From NCBI RefSeq assembly GCF_934307085.1, contig NZ_CAKRCF010000001.1, positions 1-64,000 of the forward strand: a DNA stretch of 64,000 bases, given 5' to 3'. Every line of letters starts with the position of its first letter. Positions within the stretch are counted from its first letter, which is position 1. The translations under genes and the position numbers were made by a program. The notes under the pieces were generated by a model, which saw nothing but the letters and a program-made list of their open reading frames with translations, was not told where the DNA came from and did not search any database. The DNA is from an uncultured Anaerobutyricum sp. Lineage in GTDB: Bacteria; Bacillota; Clostridia; Lachnospirales; Lachnospiraceae. This document shows, piece after piece, positions 1-9,138 of the stretch.

Positions 1-110
1 TCCCAGATGCGGCTTCGGAGCGGGTTTAAGATGCGGATGAGCATCTTAAACACAGCGACTACAGAGCAGATGGGATATAGTGTTTTTTCTTTTTTCGTCT
101 ATACGAAATT
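1..110. repeat. Family-2 palindromic element, partial copy at window edge
   Basis: The segment holds a hairpin (GTTTAAGATGC pairing with GCATCTTAAAC, about 25-51) followed by ACAGCGACTACAGAGCAGATGGGATATAG and a T-rich end TTTTTTCGTCT. This order resembles the right half of the complete family-2 copy at 16461-16587, which ends TTTTTCGTCTG. The left half lies outside the window. It sits just past the stop of the ligase gene, where it could end transcription. Assignment to the family is an inference from partial alignment by eye. Confidence 0.45.
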
Positions 111-118
111 TACTAAGA

Positions 119-1423
119 TTATTTATTATAGAGATTTCTCTTATCGACTACTCGAACAGCTTTTCCTTCGCTTCTTGTAATAGTCTTTGGCTCTAAGATG
201 CTGACATCTACTTTGATTCCAAGCATATTCTTTAAGCCGTGTACAATTTTCTTTTCTCTAGTTGCGATAGCGACATCTTCCTGTTTCATTTCCGGTGTCA
301 TCTCTACCTGAACTTCGATTGTATCGTTATTACCAATACGATCTACTAAAATCTGATAGTTTGCCTGATAGCCCTGTTTTAATAAAACAGCTTCAATCTG
401 GGATGGCCATACGTTAACACCTTTTACTACCATCATATCATCGCTTCTGCCCATTGGTTTATGCATACGGATATGAGTACGTCCACAGGAGCATTTCTTT
501 CTTGTAAGGTAACATAAATCTCTTGTACGATAACGAAGTAATGGGAAAGCCTTCTTAGTGATACAGGTAAATACTAACTCGCCAATCTCTCCTTCTGGGA
601 GAACTTCTCCTGTATCTGGATTGATGATTTCAGGAATAAAGTGATCTTCCTGTACATGCATTCCCTGCTGTTCTTCACATTCAAAAGATACACCAGGACC
701 GGAGATTTCTGTTAATCCGTAAATATCATATGCTTTGATTCCAAGAGATTCCTCGATGTTGTGGCGCATTTCTTCTGTCCATGGCTCTGCACCAAAGATT
801 CCTGCTTTTAACTTAATATTGTCTTTATGTCCACCCTCGTTGATCGCCTCGCCAAGATTGGCGGCGTAAGAAGGAGTACAGCAAAGAATGGTGGAACCTA
901 AATCTTCCATAAACTGAATCTGTCTTTCGGTATTACCGGAGGACATTGGAAGTGTCATACAACCCACACGATGAGAACCTCCATGTAAACCTGCTCCACC
1001 AGTAAAGAGTCCATAACCGTAGGCTACATGGCATACATCATCTTTTGTTCCGCCTGCTGCCATGATAGCGCGGGCACAGCAGTCTTCCCACACATCAATA
1101 TCTTCCTGTGTGTAAAAGGCAACAACACGTCGGCCTGTTGTACCACTTGTGGACTGGATTCTGACACATTCTGACAGTGGTACACCAAGAAGTCCATATG
1201 GATACTGATCTCTTAAGTCGTCCTTTGTGATAAAAGGAAGCTTATGAAGGTCTTCGATTCCTCTGATATCTTCTGGTTTTACCCCTGCCTCATCCATTCT
1301 GTCATGATAGAACTGCACATGCTCATACACATACTGTACCTGCTCTACAAGCCTTTCGCTCTGTAAAGCCTGAAGCTGTTCTACCGGCATCGTTTCAATC
1401 TCTGGTTGATAATAATTTCCCAT
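119..1423 (-). CDS. Phenylacetate-CoA ligase family (aryl-CoA ligase)
   Basis: An AMP-forming acyl-CoA ligase of 434 residues, the usual size for the PaaK family. It shows the ATP-binding loop STSGTTGRR, the adenylate motif YGLTEISGPG, a YRTRDL motif and the C-terminal hinge GRSDDMMVVKGVN. The enzyme class joins phenylacetate or a related aryl acid to CoA in the cytoplasm. The chosen ATG (MGNYYQPE) has AGGAG ten bases upstream; the longer open frame has no better site and would overlap iorB. It follows iorA-iorB closely, an arrangement known from aromatic amino-acid fermentation, where the ligase can recover ATP from the acyl-CoA made by the oxidoreductase. The exact substrate cannot be read from the sequence. 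Confidence 0.9.
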   Translation of the reverse strand: MGNYYQPEIETMPVEQLQALQSERLVEQVQYVYEHVQFYHDRMDEAGVKPEDIRGIEDLHKLPFITKDDLRDQYPYGLLGVPLSECVRIQSTSGTTGRRVVAFYTQEDIDVWEDCCARAIMAAGGTKDDVCHVAYGYGLFTGGAGLHGGSHRVGCMTLPMSSGNTERQIQFMEDLGSTILCCTPSYAANLGEAINEGGHKDNIKLKAGIFGAEPWTEEMRHNIEESLGIKAYDIYGLTEISGPGVSFECEEQQGMHVQEDHFIPEIINPDTGEVLPEGEIGELVFTCITKKAFPLLRYRTRDLCYLTRKKCSCGRTHIRMHKPMGRSDDMMVVKGVNVWPSQIEAVLLKQGYQANYQILVDRIGNNDTIEVQVEMTPEMKQEDVAIATREKKIVHGLKNMLGIKVDVSILEPKTITRSEGKAVRVVDKRNLYNK

Positions 1424-1472
1424 TCTTCTCTTTCTCCTGTTGTCACTTAATTTATAATGATTTCTTTTTCTT

Positions 1473-2045
1473 CTATTCTTCGCCTCTTCCAAGTGCAAAT
1501 GCCTTGTGATTGAGTTCAACAAACTTTGCCGGAACACATTCCTCGATTGCTTTCTGCCACTTTTCTACTGGAATATCAAAGTATTTAGACAGTCTTCCCA
1601 TTAAAACAATATTTACCGCTTTTGATGAACCTGCTTCTTCTGCTAAAGACAGACAATCCATCGCATCTACTTTAATTCCTAAAGCTTCCATCTTTTCGAT
1701 AAGATTTTCAGGGTACTGTGCTGCACCTGTGATAACTGGCATTGGATCAATTTCCTGTGTATTTACTACGATTCTTCCATCTGGTCTTAAATATTCTACA
1801 TAACGGGCAGCTTCTAACTTTTCAAAAGAAACGATGAAATCTGCCTCTCCCTTATCGATAATCGGAGAATATACTTTATCTCCAAATCTTACATATGTAA
1901 CAACGCTTCCACCTCTCTGGCTCATTCCGTGAACTTCGGAAACCTTTACATCATAACCTTCCGATAAAAGCAAATGTCCTAATAACTTGCTGGCAAGAAG
2001 GGAACCCTGTCCTCCTACACCGACAATCATAATATTCTTTGTCAT
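1473..2045 (-). CDS. iorB: Indolepyruvate:ferredoxin oxidoreductase, beta subunit
   Basis: A 190-residue subunit of the 2-oxoacid:ferredoxin oxidoreductase gamma/beta type, starting MTKNIMIVGVGGQG. With IorA it oxidises aryl pyruvates (from Trp, Phe, Tyr) to aryl-acetyl-CoA, CO2 and reduced ferredoxin. The glycine-rich GVGGQG and the following SEVHGMSQRGGSV segment are typical of this subunit. The start at 2045 has AGGAGG nine bases upstream; the longer frame adds an implausible 19-residue leader that runs back into iorA. It lies 13 bp after the iorA stop and 49 bp before the ligase start, so the three genes probably form one operon. Confidence 0.92.
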   Translation of the reverse strand: MTKNIMIVGVGGQGSLLASKLLGHLLLSEGYDVKVSEVHGMSQRGGSVVTYVRFGDKVYSPIIDKGEADFIVSFEKLEAARYVEYLRPDGRIVVNTQEIDPMPVITGAAQYPENLIEKMEALGIKVDAMDCLSLAEEAGSSKAVNIVLMGRLSKYFDIPVEKWQKAIEECVPAKFVELNHKAFALGRGEE

Positions 2046-2058
2046 TCCGTCTGTCCTC

Positions 2059-3786
2059 CTATGCCTGTAATGCATCAAACTTACATAGCTGCTGGCATAC
2101 ACCGCAGCCTACACATAATGTTGTATCAATGACTGCCTTTTTGTCCTTTACACTGATAGCTGGACAACCAAGACGCATACATGATTTACATCCTACACAG
2201 TTCTCTTTTTCCACTTTTAATGGTGGGTTATGTTTTACATATTTTAAAAGAGCACAAGGACGACGGCTAATAATTACAGATGGTTCTTCTGCCGCTAATT
2301 CTTCTTTAATCACTGCATCACAAGCTGCAAGGTCATATGGGTCCACAACACGAACACGGTTGAATCCCATAGAACGACAAAGACTCTCTAAGTCAATCTT
2401 TCCTGCCGGATCACCTTTAATATTATAACCGGTTGTTGGATTCTGCTGGTGTCCAGTCATTCCTGTAATAGAGTTATCAAGAATAATTACCGTAGAATTA
2501 CTCTGGTTATAAGCAATATTCGCAAGTCCGGTCATTCCAGAATGCATAAAAGTGGAATCTCCGATAACAGCTACTGTCTTTCCTTCACTTTCCTTGCCAA
2601 GTGCTTTGTTAAATCCATGAATAGAACTAATAGAAGCACCCATACAAAGAGTCATTTCCATTGCACTAAGTGGAGCAACCGCTCCAAGTGTATAACATCC
2701 GATATCACCAAGAACAGTGCATTTATTCTTAGATAAAGTAAAGAATAATCCTCTATGTGGGCAGCCCGCACACATAACCGGAGGTCTTCCTGGAAGAGTT
2801 TCTCCAAGTTCTTTATGTTCCGGAACTTCTACACCTAACTTCTCTGCGATTAAATTCTGTGAAAATTCTCCTTCCATTGGAAGTGCATCTTTTCCTGTTA
2901 CAGTAAGTCCAAGTTCTTTACAGTGATTCTCTAAAATTGGATCTAACTCTTCAATAATTGCAAGTTTGTCTACCTTGGCTGCAAAATCAAGAATCAACTG
3001 GTCTGGCAACGGATTTACAAGACCAATCTTTAAGATGCTTGCCTTATCTCCAAATACCTCCTTCGCATACTGATAACAAGTAGAGGAAGTAATAATACCA
3101 AGCTTTGTATTCCCCATCTCTACACGGTTAAAATCACAGTGATTTCCATATTCGATAAGCTTTCTTGTTCTTTCTTCTACAATTGGATGACGACGAATCG
3201 CATTTCCTGGCATCATAACGTACTTCGCAATATTTTTTTCATATGGAATCGGATCTGGTACAACACGCTCACCTGGCTCTACAATGCTCTGAGAATGTGC
3301 CACACGAGTACACATTTTAATAATAACTGGTGTATCAAATTCTTCAGAAAGGTCAAATGCCTTCTTTGCAAATTCATAAGCTTCTGTAGAATCAGCTGGC
3401 TCTAACATTGGAATCTTTGATGCAATCGCATGATGTCTAGAATCCTGTTCATTCTGAGAAGAATGCATTCCAGGATCATCCGCTACACAGATAACCATAC
3501 CGCCATTCACTCCTGTATAAGAACAGGTAAATAACGGGTCAGCCGCTACGTTAAGTCCAACGTGCTTCATTCCACAAAAACTTCTCTTTCCAGCAAGAGA
3601 TGCACCAAAGGCAACTTCCATCGCCACCTTTTCATTCGGTGCCCATTCACAGTAAATCTCATCATATTTTGCAGCTTCCTCTGTAACTTCTGTACTAGGA
3701 GTTCCCGGATAGCTGGACACGACACTACAACCAGCTTCATATAAACCTCTCGCAAGTGCCTTATTACCTAACATCAATTGTTTCAT
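2059..3786 (-). CDS. iorA: Indolepyruvate:ferredoxin oxidoreductase, alpha subunit
   Basis: A 575-residue thiamine-diphosphate enzyme subunit. The N-terminal pyrimidine-binding domain begins MKQLMLGNKALARGLYEAG with the SSYPGTPSTE motif. The TPP-binding domain carries GDIGCYTLG and GDSTFMHSGMTGL followed by DNSITGMTGHQQNP. The C-terminus has two 4Fe-4S ferredoxin clusters, CVGCKSCMRLGCP and CVGCGVCQQLC. It makes reduced ferredoxin while decarboxylating indolepyruvate or related acids. The ATG is preceded by AAAGGA. It is the first gene of the iorA-iorB-ligase group, downstream of a TrpR-like regulator gene, which may be meaningful but is not proof of control. Confidence 0.95.
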   Translation of the reverse strand: MKQLMLGNKALARGLYEAGCSVVSSYPGTPSTEVTEEAAKYDEIYCEWAPNEKVAMEVAFGASLAGKRSFCGMKHVGLNVAADPLFTCSYTGVNGGMVICVADDPGMHSSQNEQDSRHHAIASKIPMLEPADSTEAYEFAKKAFDLSEEFDTPVIIKMCTRVAHSQSIVEPGERVVPDPIPYEKNIAKYVMMPGNAIRRHPIVEERTRKLIEYGNHCDFNRVEMGNTKLGIITSSTCYQYAKEVFGDKASILKIGLVNPLPDQLILDFAAKVDKLAIIEELDPILENHCKELGLTVTGKDALPMEGEFSQNLIAEKLGVEVPEHKELGETLPGRPPVMCAGCPHRGLFFTLSKNKCTVLGDIGCYTLGAVAPLSAMEMTLCMGASISSIHGFNKALGKESEGKTVAVIGDSTFMHSGMTGLANIAYNQSNSTVIILDNSITGMTGHQQNPTTGYNIKGDPAGKIDLESLCRSMGFNRVRVVDPYDLAACDAVIKEELAAEEPSVIISRRPCALLKYVKHNPPLKVEKENCVGCKSCMRLGCPAISVKDKKAVIDTTLCVGCGVCQQLCKFDALQA

Positions 3787-3828
3787 GGTAAATATCCTTT
3801 CTATTGTTTATTGTTCCTTTTTATAGAA

Positions 3829-3857
3829 AGATACGACCGTACTGTACAGCCGTATCT
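3829..3857 (-). terminator. Small hairpin between yerC-like gene and iorA
   Basis: AGATACG (3829-3835) and CGTATCT (3851-3857) form a 7-bp stem with a 15-base loop. On the minus strand it lies after the TrpR-like gene and before iorA and is followed by TTTCTATAAAAA, a weak T tract. It may be a weak terminator or part of the iorA leader. Confidence 0.35.
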
Positions 3858-3890
3858 AAGTATATCTAAGATTGTAACGCATTTAAAAAT

Positions 3891-4208
3891 CTAAGATTCT
3901 TTGGATTCTTCTTTTCCTTCTTTTTCATTCAGTCTGTCAATCACCTCTCCAAGACAGCCTGTTCCGTAATTAAGCATCCTGTTTACACGACTGATTGTTG
4001 CGGAACTGGCATTTGTCTCGCTCATAATCTCTGTATAAACTTTGTCCTGCTTTAACATACTGGCAACTTCAAATCTCTGTTCCATAGAGCGAAGTTCTGT
4101 CATAGCACAAATGTCCTCAAAAAAGTCAAAACACTCGTCTAAATTCTTTAACTCCAGAATGGCTTTATACATACCTTCCTTTCGTTCCTTTGGAATATTT
4201 TTTCCCAT
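3891..4208 (-). CDS. YerC/YecD-type TrpR-related DNA-binding protein
   Basis: A 105-residue protein with the TrpR-like helix-turn-helix fold: FFEDICAMTELRSMEQRFEV then a recognition region ETNASSATISRVNRMLNYG. Length and motifs match the YerC/YecD family of Firmicutes, whose ligand and targets are not well defined. The start has GGAAGGA eight bases upstream. It lies 104 bp upstream of iorA in the same direction. A link to tryptophan-derived metabolism is tempting because of its TrpR fold and its neighbour, but the family is widespread and this is inference. The C-terminus is a charged tail rich in Glu and Lys. Confidence 0.85.
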   Translation of the reverse strand: MGKNIPKERKEGMYKAILELKNLDECFDFFEDICAMTELRSMEQRFEVASMLKQDKVYTEIMSETNASSATISRVNRMLNYGTGCLGEVIDRLNEKEGKEESKES

Positions 4209-4389
4209 AAGATTAATCCTTCCTTTACGAAATATAGTTATATGATACCATCTTTTTGCGATTTCGTAAATAAAAAGTTTAATGCGCTAAAGAAAAGTGA
4301 TATATATAGTTGTGAAAACAAACGAACCTACAAATTGTTTAGGGAAAATAACGGCATGTCCACCTGCCATATCAGCTGCCTTTAGGTTA

Positions 4390-4475
4390 AAAAGATTTTT
4401 TTAATTCTGGGTTGACGCAGGCAAGACTGACGCCCCAAAGAGAGTCTATCCCCTATATTTGTAACTTTAGTCTCT
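4390..4475. repeat. Family-2 palindromic element, truncated copy
   Basis: Within the 379-bp gap between the TrpR-like gene and the PAP2 gene lies CCCCTATATTTGTAACTTTAG (about 4450-4470), matching the left arm of family 2 (compare CCCTATATTTGTAACTCTA at 20166). No matching right arm follows, so the copy is truncated. The rest of the gap is AT-rich and holds nothing else recognised apart from the promoter region of the PAP2 gene. Confidence 0.5.
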
Positions 4476-4523
4476 TCACAAGAATGTGATTTTCTAAAAA
4501 ATGAAATTTTGATAGGCTGACAC

Positions 4524-4555
4524 TTGAACTATTCTTCGGAATTTTATGATATAAT
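4524..4555 (+). promoter_or_regulatory. Possible promoter of the PAP2 gene
   Basis: TTGAAC (4524-4529) stands before TATGAT (4545-4550, 15-base spacer) and TATAAT (4550-4555, 20-base spacer). Neither spacing is ideal, so this is a tentative sigma-A promoter. Confidence 0.3.
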
Positions 4556-4587
4556 TAATTTATATTTTTGATAGAAAGGATTATTTT

Positions 4588-5094
4588 ATGAATTTAGAAC
4601 AATATACAAAAATTAACGACTTTTTTACCAGACATTCCACTGCTTTTTCATTATTACTTATGGCAAATCGACTATTGACCGCCTGTGGTTTTCTCCTTTA
4701 TCCATTATTATTGATATTCCTTTTAGCAAAAAAGAACATTACTATGCTTATTAGTTTTATTGCTATTCCAGCATTTTGCTTTTTAACAGTAACTATTTTC
4801 AGAAAAGTAGTGAATAAAAAACGACCATATGAAAAGCTTCCAATTCAGTCTTTAATTAAAAAAGATAAGAAAGGCCAGTCTTTCCCAAGCCGCCATGTGT
4901 TTTCTATCTTTCTGATTGCAACATTATGGTTTTACTTCTGGAAACCAGTCGGAATCTTTCTTTTTATCGCTGGTATTTTTCTTGCAATTATCAGAGTGAT
5001 TGGCGGAGTGCATTTCATAACCGATGTATGTGCCGGAGCACTCCTCGGAATACTGGCGGGATGGATTTCTAATTATGTCTTTTTGATTTGCTAA
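4588..5094 (+). CDS. PAP2-family membrane phosphatase
   Basis: A 168-residue integral membrane protein with about five hydrophobic segments. It carries the three parts of the type-2 phosphatidic acid phosphatase signature: RKVVNKKRP (68-76 region), FPSRH (a PSGH variant with Arg instead of Gly) and RVIGGVHFITD with the catalytic His and Asp. The family removes phosphate from lipid phosphates such as undecaprenyl diphosphate or phosphatidic acid; which one cannot be told. The start has AGAAAGG eight bases upstream. It is a single gene, convergent with ispH-S1 across a shared terminator hairpin. Confidence 0.85.
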   Translation: MNLEQYTKINDFFTRHSTAFSLLLMANRLLTACGFLLYPLLLIFLLAKKNITMLISFIAIPAFCFLTVTIFRKVVNKKRPYEKLPIQSLIKKDKKGQSFPSRHVFSIFLIATLWFYFWKPVGIFLFIAGIFLAIIRVIGGVHFITDVCAGALLGILAGWISNYVFLIC

Positions 5095-5103
5095 AAACGG
5101 ACG

Positions 5104-5165
5104 AAAAAAAGACTTATAATAGTATTATGACTAAAGCCACAAATACTATTATAAGCCTTTTTTAT
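5104..5165. terminator. Bidirectional terminator between PAP2 gene and ispH-S1
   Basis: ACTTATAATAGTATT and AATACTATTATAAG form a long stem, flanked by an A tract on the left and a T tract on the right. It lies between the stops of two convergent genes and would work in both directions. Confidence 0.8.
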
Positions 5166-5194
5166 TTTCGTCAACTTGGCTAAATTACACCAAA

Positions 5195-7078
5195 TTATTC
5201 ATTATCTAAAGCTTTGATGCTTAAGCTGATCTTACGATCCTCTTTCTTGAAGTCTACAACCTTAGCTGTAATTTCCTGACCTACTTTTAATACATCAGAT
5301 GGTTTCTCGATATGCTCTTTAGCGATCTGAGAAACGTGAAGTAATGCATCTACACCTGGCTCTAATTCAACGAATGCACCGAAATCTGTCATACGAGCAA
5401 CTTTACCAGTTACTTCGTTACCTACTGCATATTTTTCGTCAGCGTGAAGCCATGGGTTTGTTTCAGGGAATTTTAAGGATAATGCAATCTTTTCACCCTG
5501 AATATCTTTGATAAGAACGTTTAACTTCTCACCTACTGTGAAAACTTTCTTAGGGTTTTCAACACGTCCCCAGCTCATCTCGGAGATGTGAAGAAGTCCG
5601 TCTGCTCCACCTAAATCGATGAATGCACCGAAATCTGTTACATTCTTTACAGTTCCTTCTACAGTCATACCAGCTTCGATTTTTGCAAACAGAGCTTCCT
5701 GTTTTGCTTTCTTCTCTGCTACTAAAAGCTGCTTACGATCACCGATGATTCTTCTCTTGCGAGGGTTGAATTCTGTGATAACGAACTCGATTTCCTGTCC
5801 GTCATATTTCTTTAAGTTCTTCTCGTAAGTATCAGATACAAGGCTTGCAGGGATGAATACTCTTGTTTCTTCCACTACAACACTTAAACCACCATCAAGA
5901 ACTTTAGCTACAGGAGCTTTTAATACTTCATGATTGTTAAATGCTTCCTCTAATCTCTTATTACCTTTTTCTGCTTTAAGTCTCTTATATGTTAAGAGAA
6001 CCTGTCCTTCGCCATCATTCACTTTAAGAACTTTAGCTTCCATCTCGTCACCAACTTTAGCAACTGTTGTTAAGTCTAAATTCTGGTCGTTGGAATATTC
6101 GTTTCTTGAAATGATACCGTCGGCTTTATATCCAATATTTAAGATGATTTCATCCTCTTTTACATCGATAATAGTACCCTGAACTACCTCTCCATTTCTG
6201 ATTGTCTTAAAACTTTCTTCCAGCATCTGGTCAAAACTCATTTCTGCCATGCTTTCATGAACCTCCTTGATAATATTATTTGGGGTTGAAGCCCCTGCAG
6301 TAATACCGAGCATCCCGATATTAGAAAAATCCTCCATATTCAAATCATTTTTTGTTTGTATATAAAAAGTATTACTACATTCTTTTTTACTTATCTCAAA
6401 AAGCTTTTGAGTATTCGAACTGTGTCTGCCACCAATTACTATCATCGCATCGGACTTCTTCGCCAGTTCTCTGGCTTCCGTCTGACGCTCCTCAGTCGCA
6501 TTACAAATCGTGTTAAAAACATTTATATCATAACCCTTTTCTGAGATAATTTCAACTAAATCTTGAAACTTATTGTAGTTAAATGTCGTCTGAGACACGA
6601 TAGATATCTTCGCATCAACATCTAACTCAATTCCTTCTGCCTGCTCTCGATTCTCAATTACAATCGGATGCGTCTGGCACCAACCCATAATCCCTTCTAC
6701 TTCAGGATGATGGTTATTGCCTATAATAATGATTACTCTGCCATCCCCGCTCTCCCGCTCGACAATTCGGTGAATCTTTCTTACGAAAGGACAGGTCGCA
6801 TCCACTAAATCAAGACCCGCATTAAGGATCTCATCATAAATTGCTTTTGACACGCCGTGAGAACGAATAATAATCGTTCCCTCTGAAAGAGACTTGAAAT
6901 CTTCACTATCATTAATGACACGAACTCCCTGTCTTTCCAGATCTGCGACAACTTCATCATTGTGAATGATCGGCCCGAATGTATAAACATTCTTCTTAGA
7001 AGATTCTTTATACACGGTATCTACAGCTCTCTTTACTCCAAAACAAAAGCCAGCAGATTTTGCTATGTTAATTTTCAT
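5195..7078 (-). CDS. ispH: IspH (HMBPP reductase) fused to S1 RNA-binding domains
   Basis: A 627-residue fusion. Residues 1-285 are 4-hydroxy-3-methylbut-2-enyl diphosphate reductase, the last step of the MEP isoprenoid pathway, with the three iron-sulfur cysteines in SAGFCFGVKRA, VDATCPFVRKIH and NTICNATEER. The rest holds four S1 RNA-binding repeats, e.g. VVQGTIIDVKEDEIILNIGY and TVEGTVKNVTDFGAFIDLGG, as in ribosomal protein bS1. This fusion is known in Clostridia. Two ATG codons are adjacent; GGAG lies six bases before the second, so 7078 is chosen. It follows cmk by 17 bp, a neighbour also linked to the S1 gene in many bacteria. Confidence 0.93.
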   Translation of the reverse strand: MKINIAKSAGFCFGVKRAVDTVYKESSKKNVYTFGPIIHNDEVVADLERQGVRVINDSEDFKSLSEGTIIIRSHGVSKAIYDEILNAGLDLVDATCPFVRKIHRIVERESGDGRVIIIIGNNHHPEVEGIMGWCQTHPIVIENREQAEGIELDVDAKISIVSQTTFNYNKFQDLVEIISEKGYDINVFNTICNATEERQTEARELAKKSDAMIVIGGRHSSNTQKLFEISKKECSNTFYIQTKNDLNMEDFSNIGMLGITAGASTPNNIIKEVHESMAEMSFDQMLEESFKTIRNGEVVQGTIIDVKEDEIILNIGYKADGIISRNEYSNDQNLDLTTVAKVGDEMEAKVLKVNDGEGQVLLTYKRLKAEKGNKRLEEAFNNHEVLKAPVAKVLDGGLSVVVEETRVFIPASLVSDTYEKNLKKYDGQEIEFVITEFNPRKRRIIGDRKQLLVAEKKAKQEALFAKIEAGMTVEGTVKNVTDFGAFIDLGGADGLLHISEMSWGRVENPKKVFTVGEKLNVLIKDIQGEKIALSLKFPETNPWLHADEKYAVGNEVTGKVARMTDFGAFVELEPGVDALLHVSQIAKEHIEKPSDVLKVGQEITAKVVDFKKEDRKISLSIKALDNE

Positions 7079-7095
7079 CATTTACTCCGGCAATA

Positions 7096-7761
7096 TTATT
7101 TTATTTTTTTAAATTCGGAGATAATCGTATCAATCACCTGTGGAATGGACATATCAGAAGTATCTACCAGTATGGCATCTTCTGCCTGACATAACGGAGC
7201 AATCTCTCGCTCCATATCCTGCTTGTCTCTCGCTATGATATCCATCTTAATCTGCTCGATATCACAGTCTGCACCTTTCTCTTTCAACTCATCATAACGT
7301 CTCTTCGCTCTTACATCCGCAGAGGCCGTCAGATAAATCTTAAGAGATGCATCTGGCAGGACATTCGTTCCAATGTCTCTTCCATCCATGAGGATATCGG
7401 AAGTCTCCGCCATGTCACGCTGCAAATCAAGCAGAGCGGCTCTTACTTCTGGAACAGCGGATGTAACTGATGCCATCTTACCAACCTCTTCCTTACGGAT
7501 ATATCCGGTAACATTCTCACCATTTAAGATAACCTGCTGTTTCCCTTCCTCGTCATATTCTAAAGTTACATGAATGTTCGGACATTCCGCTGCAACGAGC
7601 TTCCTGTCATGTCCATCAATACCTTTACGCAAAAAATATAAAGCGATTGCCCGGTACATTGCTCCGGTATCTACATATATAAAACCTATATCTTCTGCGA
7701 TTGCCTTTGCAATCGTGCTCTTTCCAGCGCCTGCTGGCCCATCAATTGCTATACTGTACAT
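7096..7761 (-). CDS. cmk: Cytidylate kinase
   Basis: A 221-residue (d)CMP kinase, starting MYSIAIDGPAGAGKSTIAKAIA with the P-loop GPAGAGKST. Further signatures are VDTGAMYRA (CMP binding), MDGRDIGTNVLPDA and RAKRRYDEL. It phosphorylates CMP and dCMP for nucleotide recycling. The ATG at 7761 has GGAGG eight bases upstream, whereas the ATG two codons earlier is too close to that site. It lies between the BaiN-like gene and ispH-S1 in the same direction, with a 135-bp gap before it that contains only A and T tracts. Confidence 0.95.
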   Translation of the reverse strand: MYSIAIDGPAGAGKSTIAKAIAEDIGFIYVDTGAMYRAIALYFLRKGIDGHDRKLVAAECPNIHVTLEYDEEGKQQVILNGENVTGYIRKEEVGKMASVTSAVPEVRAALLDLQRDMAETSDILMDGRDIGTNVLPDASLKIYLTASADVRAKRRYDELKEKGADCDIEQIKMDIIARDKQDMEREIAPLCQAEDAILVDTSDMSIPQVIDTIISEFKKIK

Positions 7762-7896
7762 GGACATTTCCTCCCATTCTTTTGAAACCTGACTGCGTAT
7801 ACAGTGATTTCACTTTTACCTACACTTGACTAGTGTAACATATCTTGCCGAAAAAAAAAACTATTTTTTTATAATTTTTTAAATTTTACGTCTTCT

Positions 7897-9138
7897 TTAC
7901 GCATTTTTGCCCGCTACATAGCCTGTTGTCCATGCAATCTGCAAGTTATATCCACCTGTAACAGCATCCAAATCCATCATTTCTCCAGCAAAAAAAAGAT
8001 GGTGTATCTTTTTAGACTCCATTGTTGCAGGATTTATTTCCTTTACATTGACACCGCCTCTTGTAACAATTGCCTCATTAAACCCACGAACACCTGTAAT
8101 ATGCATCTCAAAATTCTTCATCAGCTCAATCATGTGTCGTCTTTCTTTCTTGCTAATATCCCGTATCTTTTTATCTTCCGGAATCTGCGCTTCCTCTAAA
8201 AAAACAGAAATCAGTTTCTTTGGAAGAAGACGTTCCATCACATTAGAAATATTTTTGTTGCGGTAAGTGTCAAACTCTCTTAGGAAACGTTTATCCAACT
8301 GTTCCAGAGTAAGAGAAGCTTTTAAATCAAGAATCAGTTTTAATTCTCCTGCCTCTAATTCTTTCTGATACTTTCCAAGACAGGTACTTGCCGTGAGAAC
8401 AAGCGGGCCGCTCACTCCAAAATGAGTAAACAGAAATTCTCCAAATCCCTCATAAACAGTCTTTTTCTTTGCTTTGATACGGACACCTATATTTTTTAAG
8501 GTGAGGCCCATCAAATCTTTACACCATGTCTCCTTCATCTCAAATGGAACTAACGATGGCTCTATAGACTTAATCTTATGTCCAGCTTGTTTTGCAAGCG
8601 TGTATCCCGCTCCATTTGACCCTGTAGAGGCATAAGAAAAACCACCACAGGCAAGAATAACGGAATCACCCTTCATTTTCTTTCCATCAGATAAAAGTAC
8701 ACCGACGCATTTTTCTTTTTCCTCATCAAAAAGCAGTTCTTTTACCTCTGTGTGATAGTAAATCTGCACTCCACCTTTTTTACATTGCTTCTTTAATGCC
8801 TCTATCACATCAGAAGACCTATCTGACTGCGGAAATACCCTCTGACCTCTTTCAGTCTTTATCGGAAGACCAATTTCTTCTAAATAATCCATCATGTCTT
8901 CATTATTAAACTGAGAAAATGTACTGTATAAAAATCTTGGGTTCGTTACCACATGAGTAAGAAATTCATCTGCCGGACAAGCATTTGTTATATTGCATCT
9001 GCCCTTTCCTGTAATAAAAAGCTTTTTGCCAAGTTTCTCGTTCTTTTCAAGAATACAGACCTTTTTTCCCTCTTTAGACGCAGAAATGGCAGCCATCATA
9101 CCGGCTGCCCCTCCGCCTACAATAATTACTTTGTTCAT
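7897..9138 (-). CDS. BaiN/HI0933-family FAD-dependent oxidoreductase
   Basis: A 413-residue flavoprotein. It begins with the dinucleotide fold VIIVGGGAAGMMAAI, then KLGKKLFITGKGRCNITN, the family signature, and has the C-terminal FAD motif FAGEMMDLDAVTGGYNLQIA. Members include BaiN, reported in bile-acid metabolism, and HI0933; most, including this one, have no established substrate. Its start codon overlaps the stop of the upstream RpiR gene (TAATG), so the two are probably translationally coupled. AGGAG lies upstream inside that gene. The gene is followed by cmk and ispH-S1. Confidence 0.88.
   Translation of the reverse strand: MNKVIIVGGGAAGMMAAISASKEGKKVCILEKNEKLGKKLFITGKGRCNITNACPADEFLTHVVTNPRFLYSTFSQFNNEDMMDYLEEIGLPIKTERGQRVFPQSDRSSDVIEALKKQCKKGGVQIYYHTEVKELLFDEEKEKCVGVLLSDGKKMKGDSVILACGGFSYASTGSNGAGYTLAKQAGHKIKSIEPSLVPFEMKETWCKDLMGLTLKNIGVRIKAKKKTVYEGFGEFLFTHFGVSGPLVLTASTCLGKYQKELEAGELKLILDLKASLTLEQLDKRFLREFDTYRNKNISNVMERLLPKKLISVFLEEAQIPEDKKIRDISKKERRHMIELMKNFEMHITGVRGFNEAIVTRGGVNVKEINPATMESKKIHHLFFAGEMMDLDAVTGGYNLQIAWTTGYVAGKNA

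Noticed and set aside
1424..1537. Longer N-terminus of the aryl-CoA ligase
   Set aside because: The extra residues (Arg/Lys-rich) overlap iorB, and AGGAG stands right before the internal ATG at 1423.
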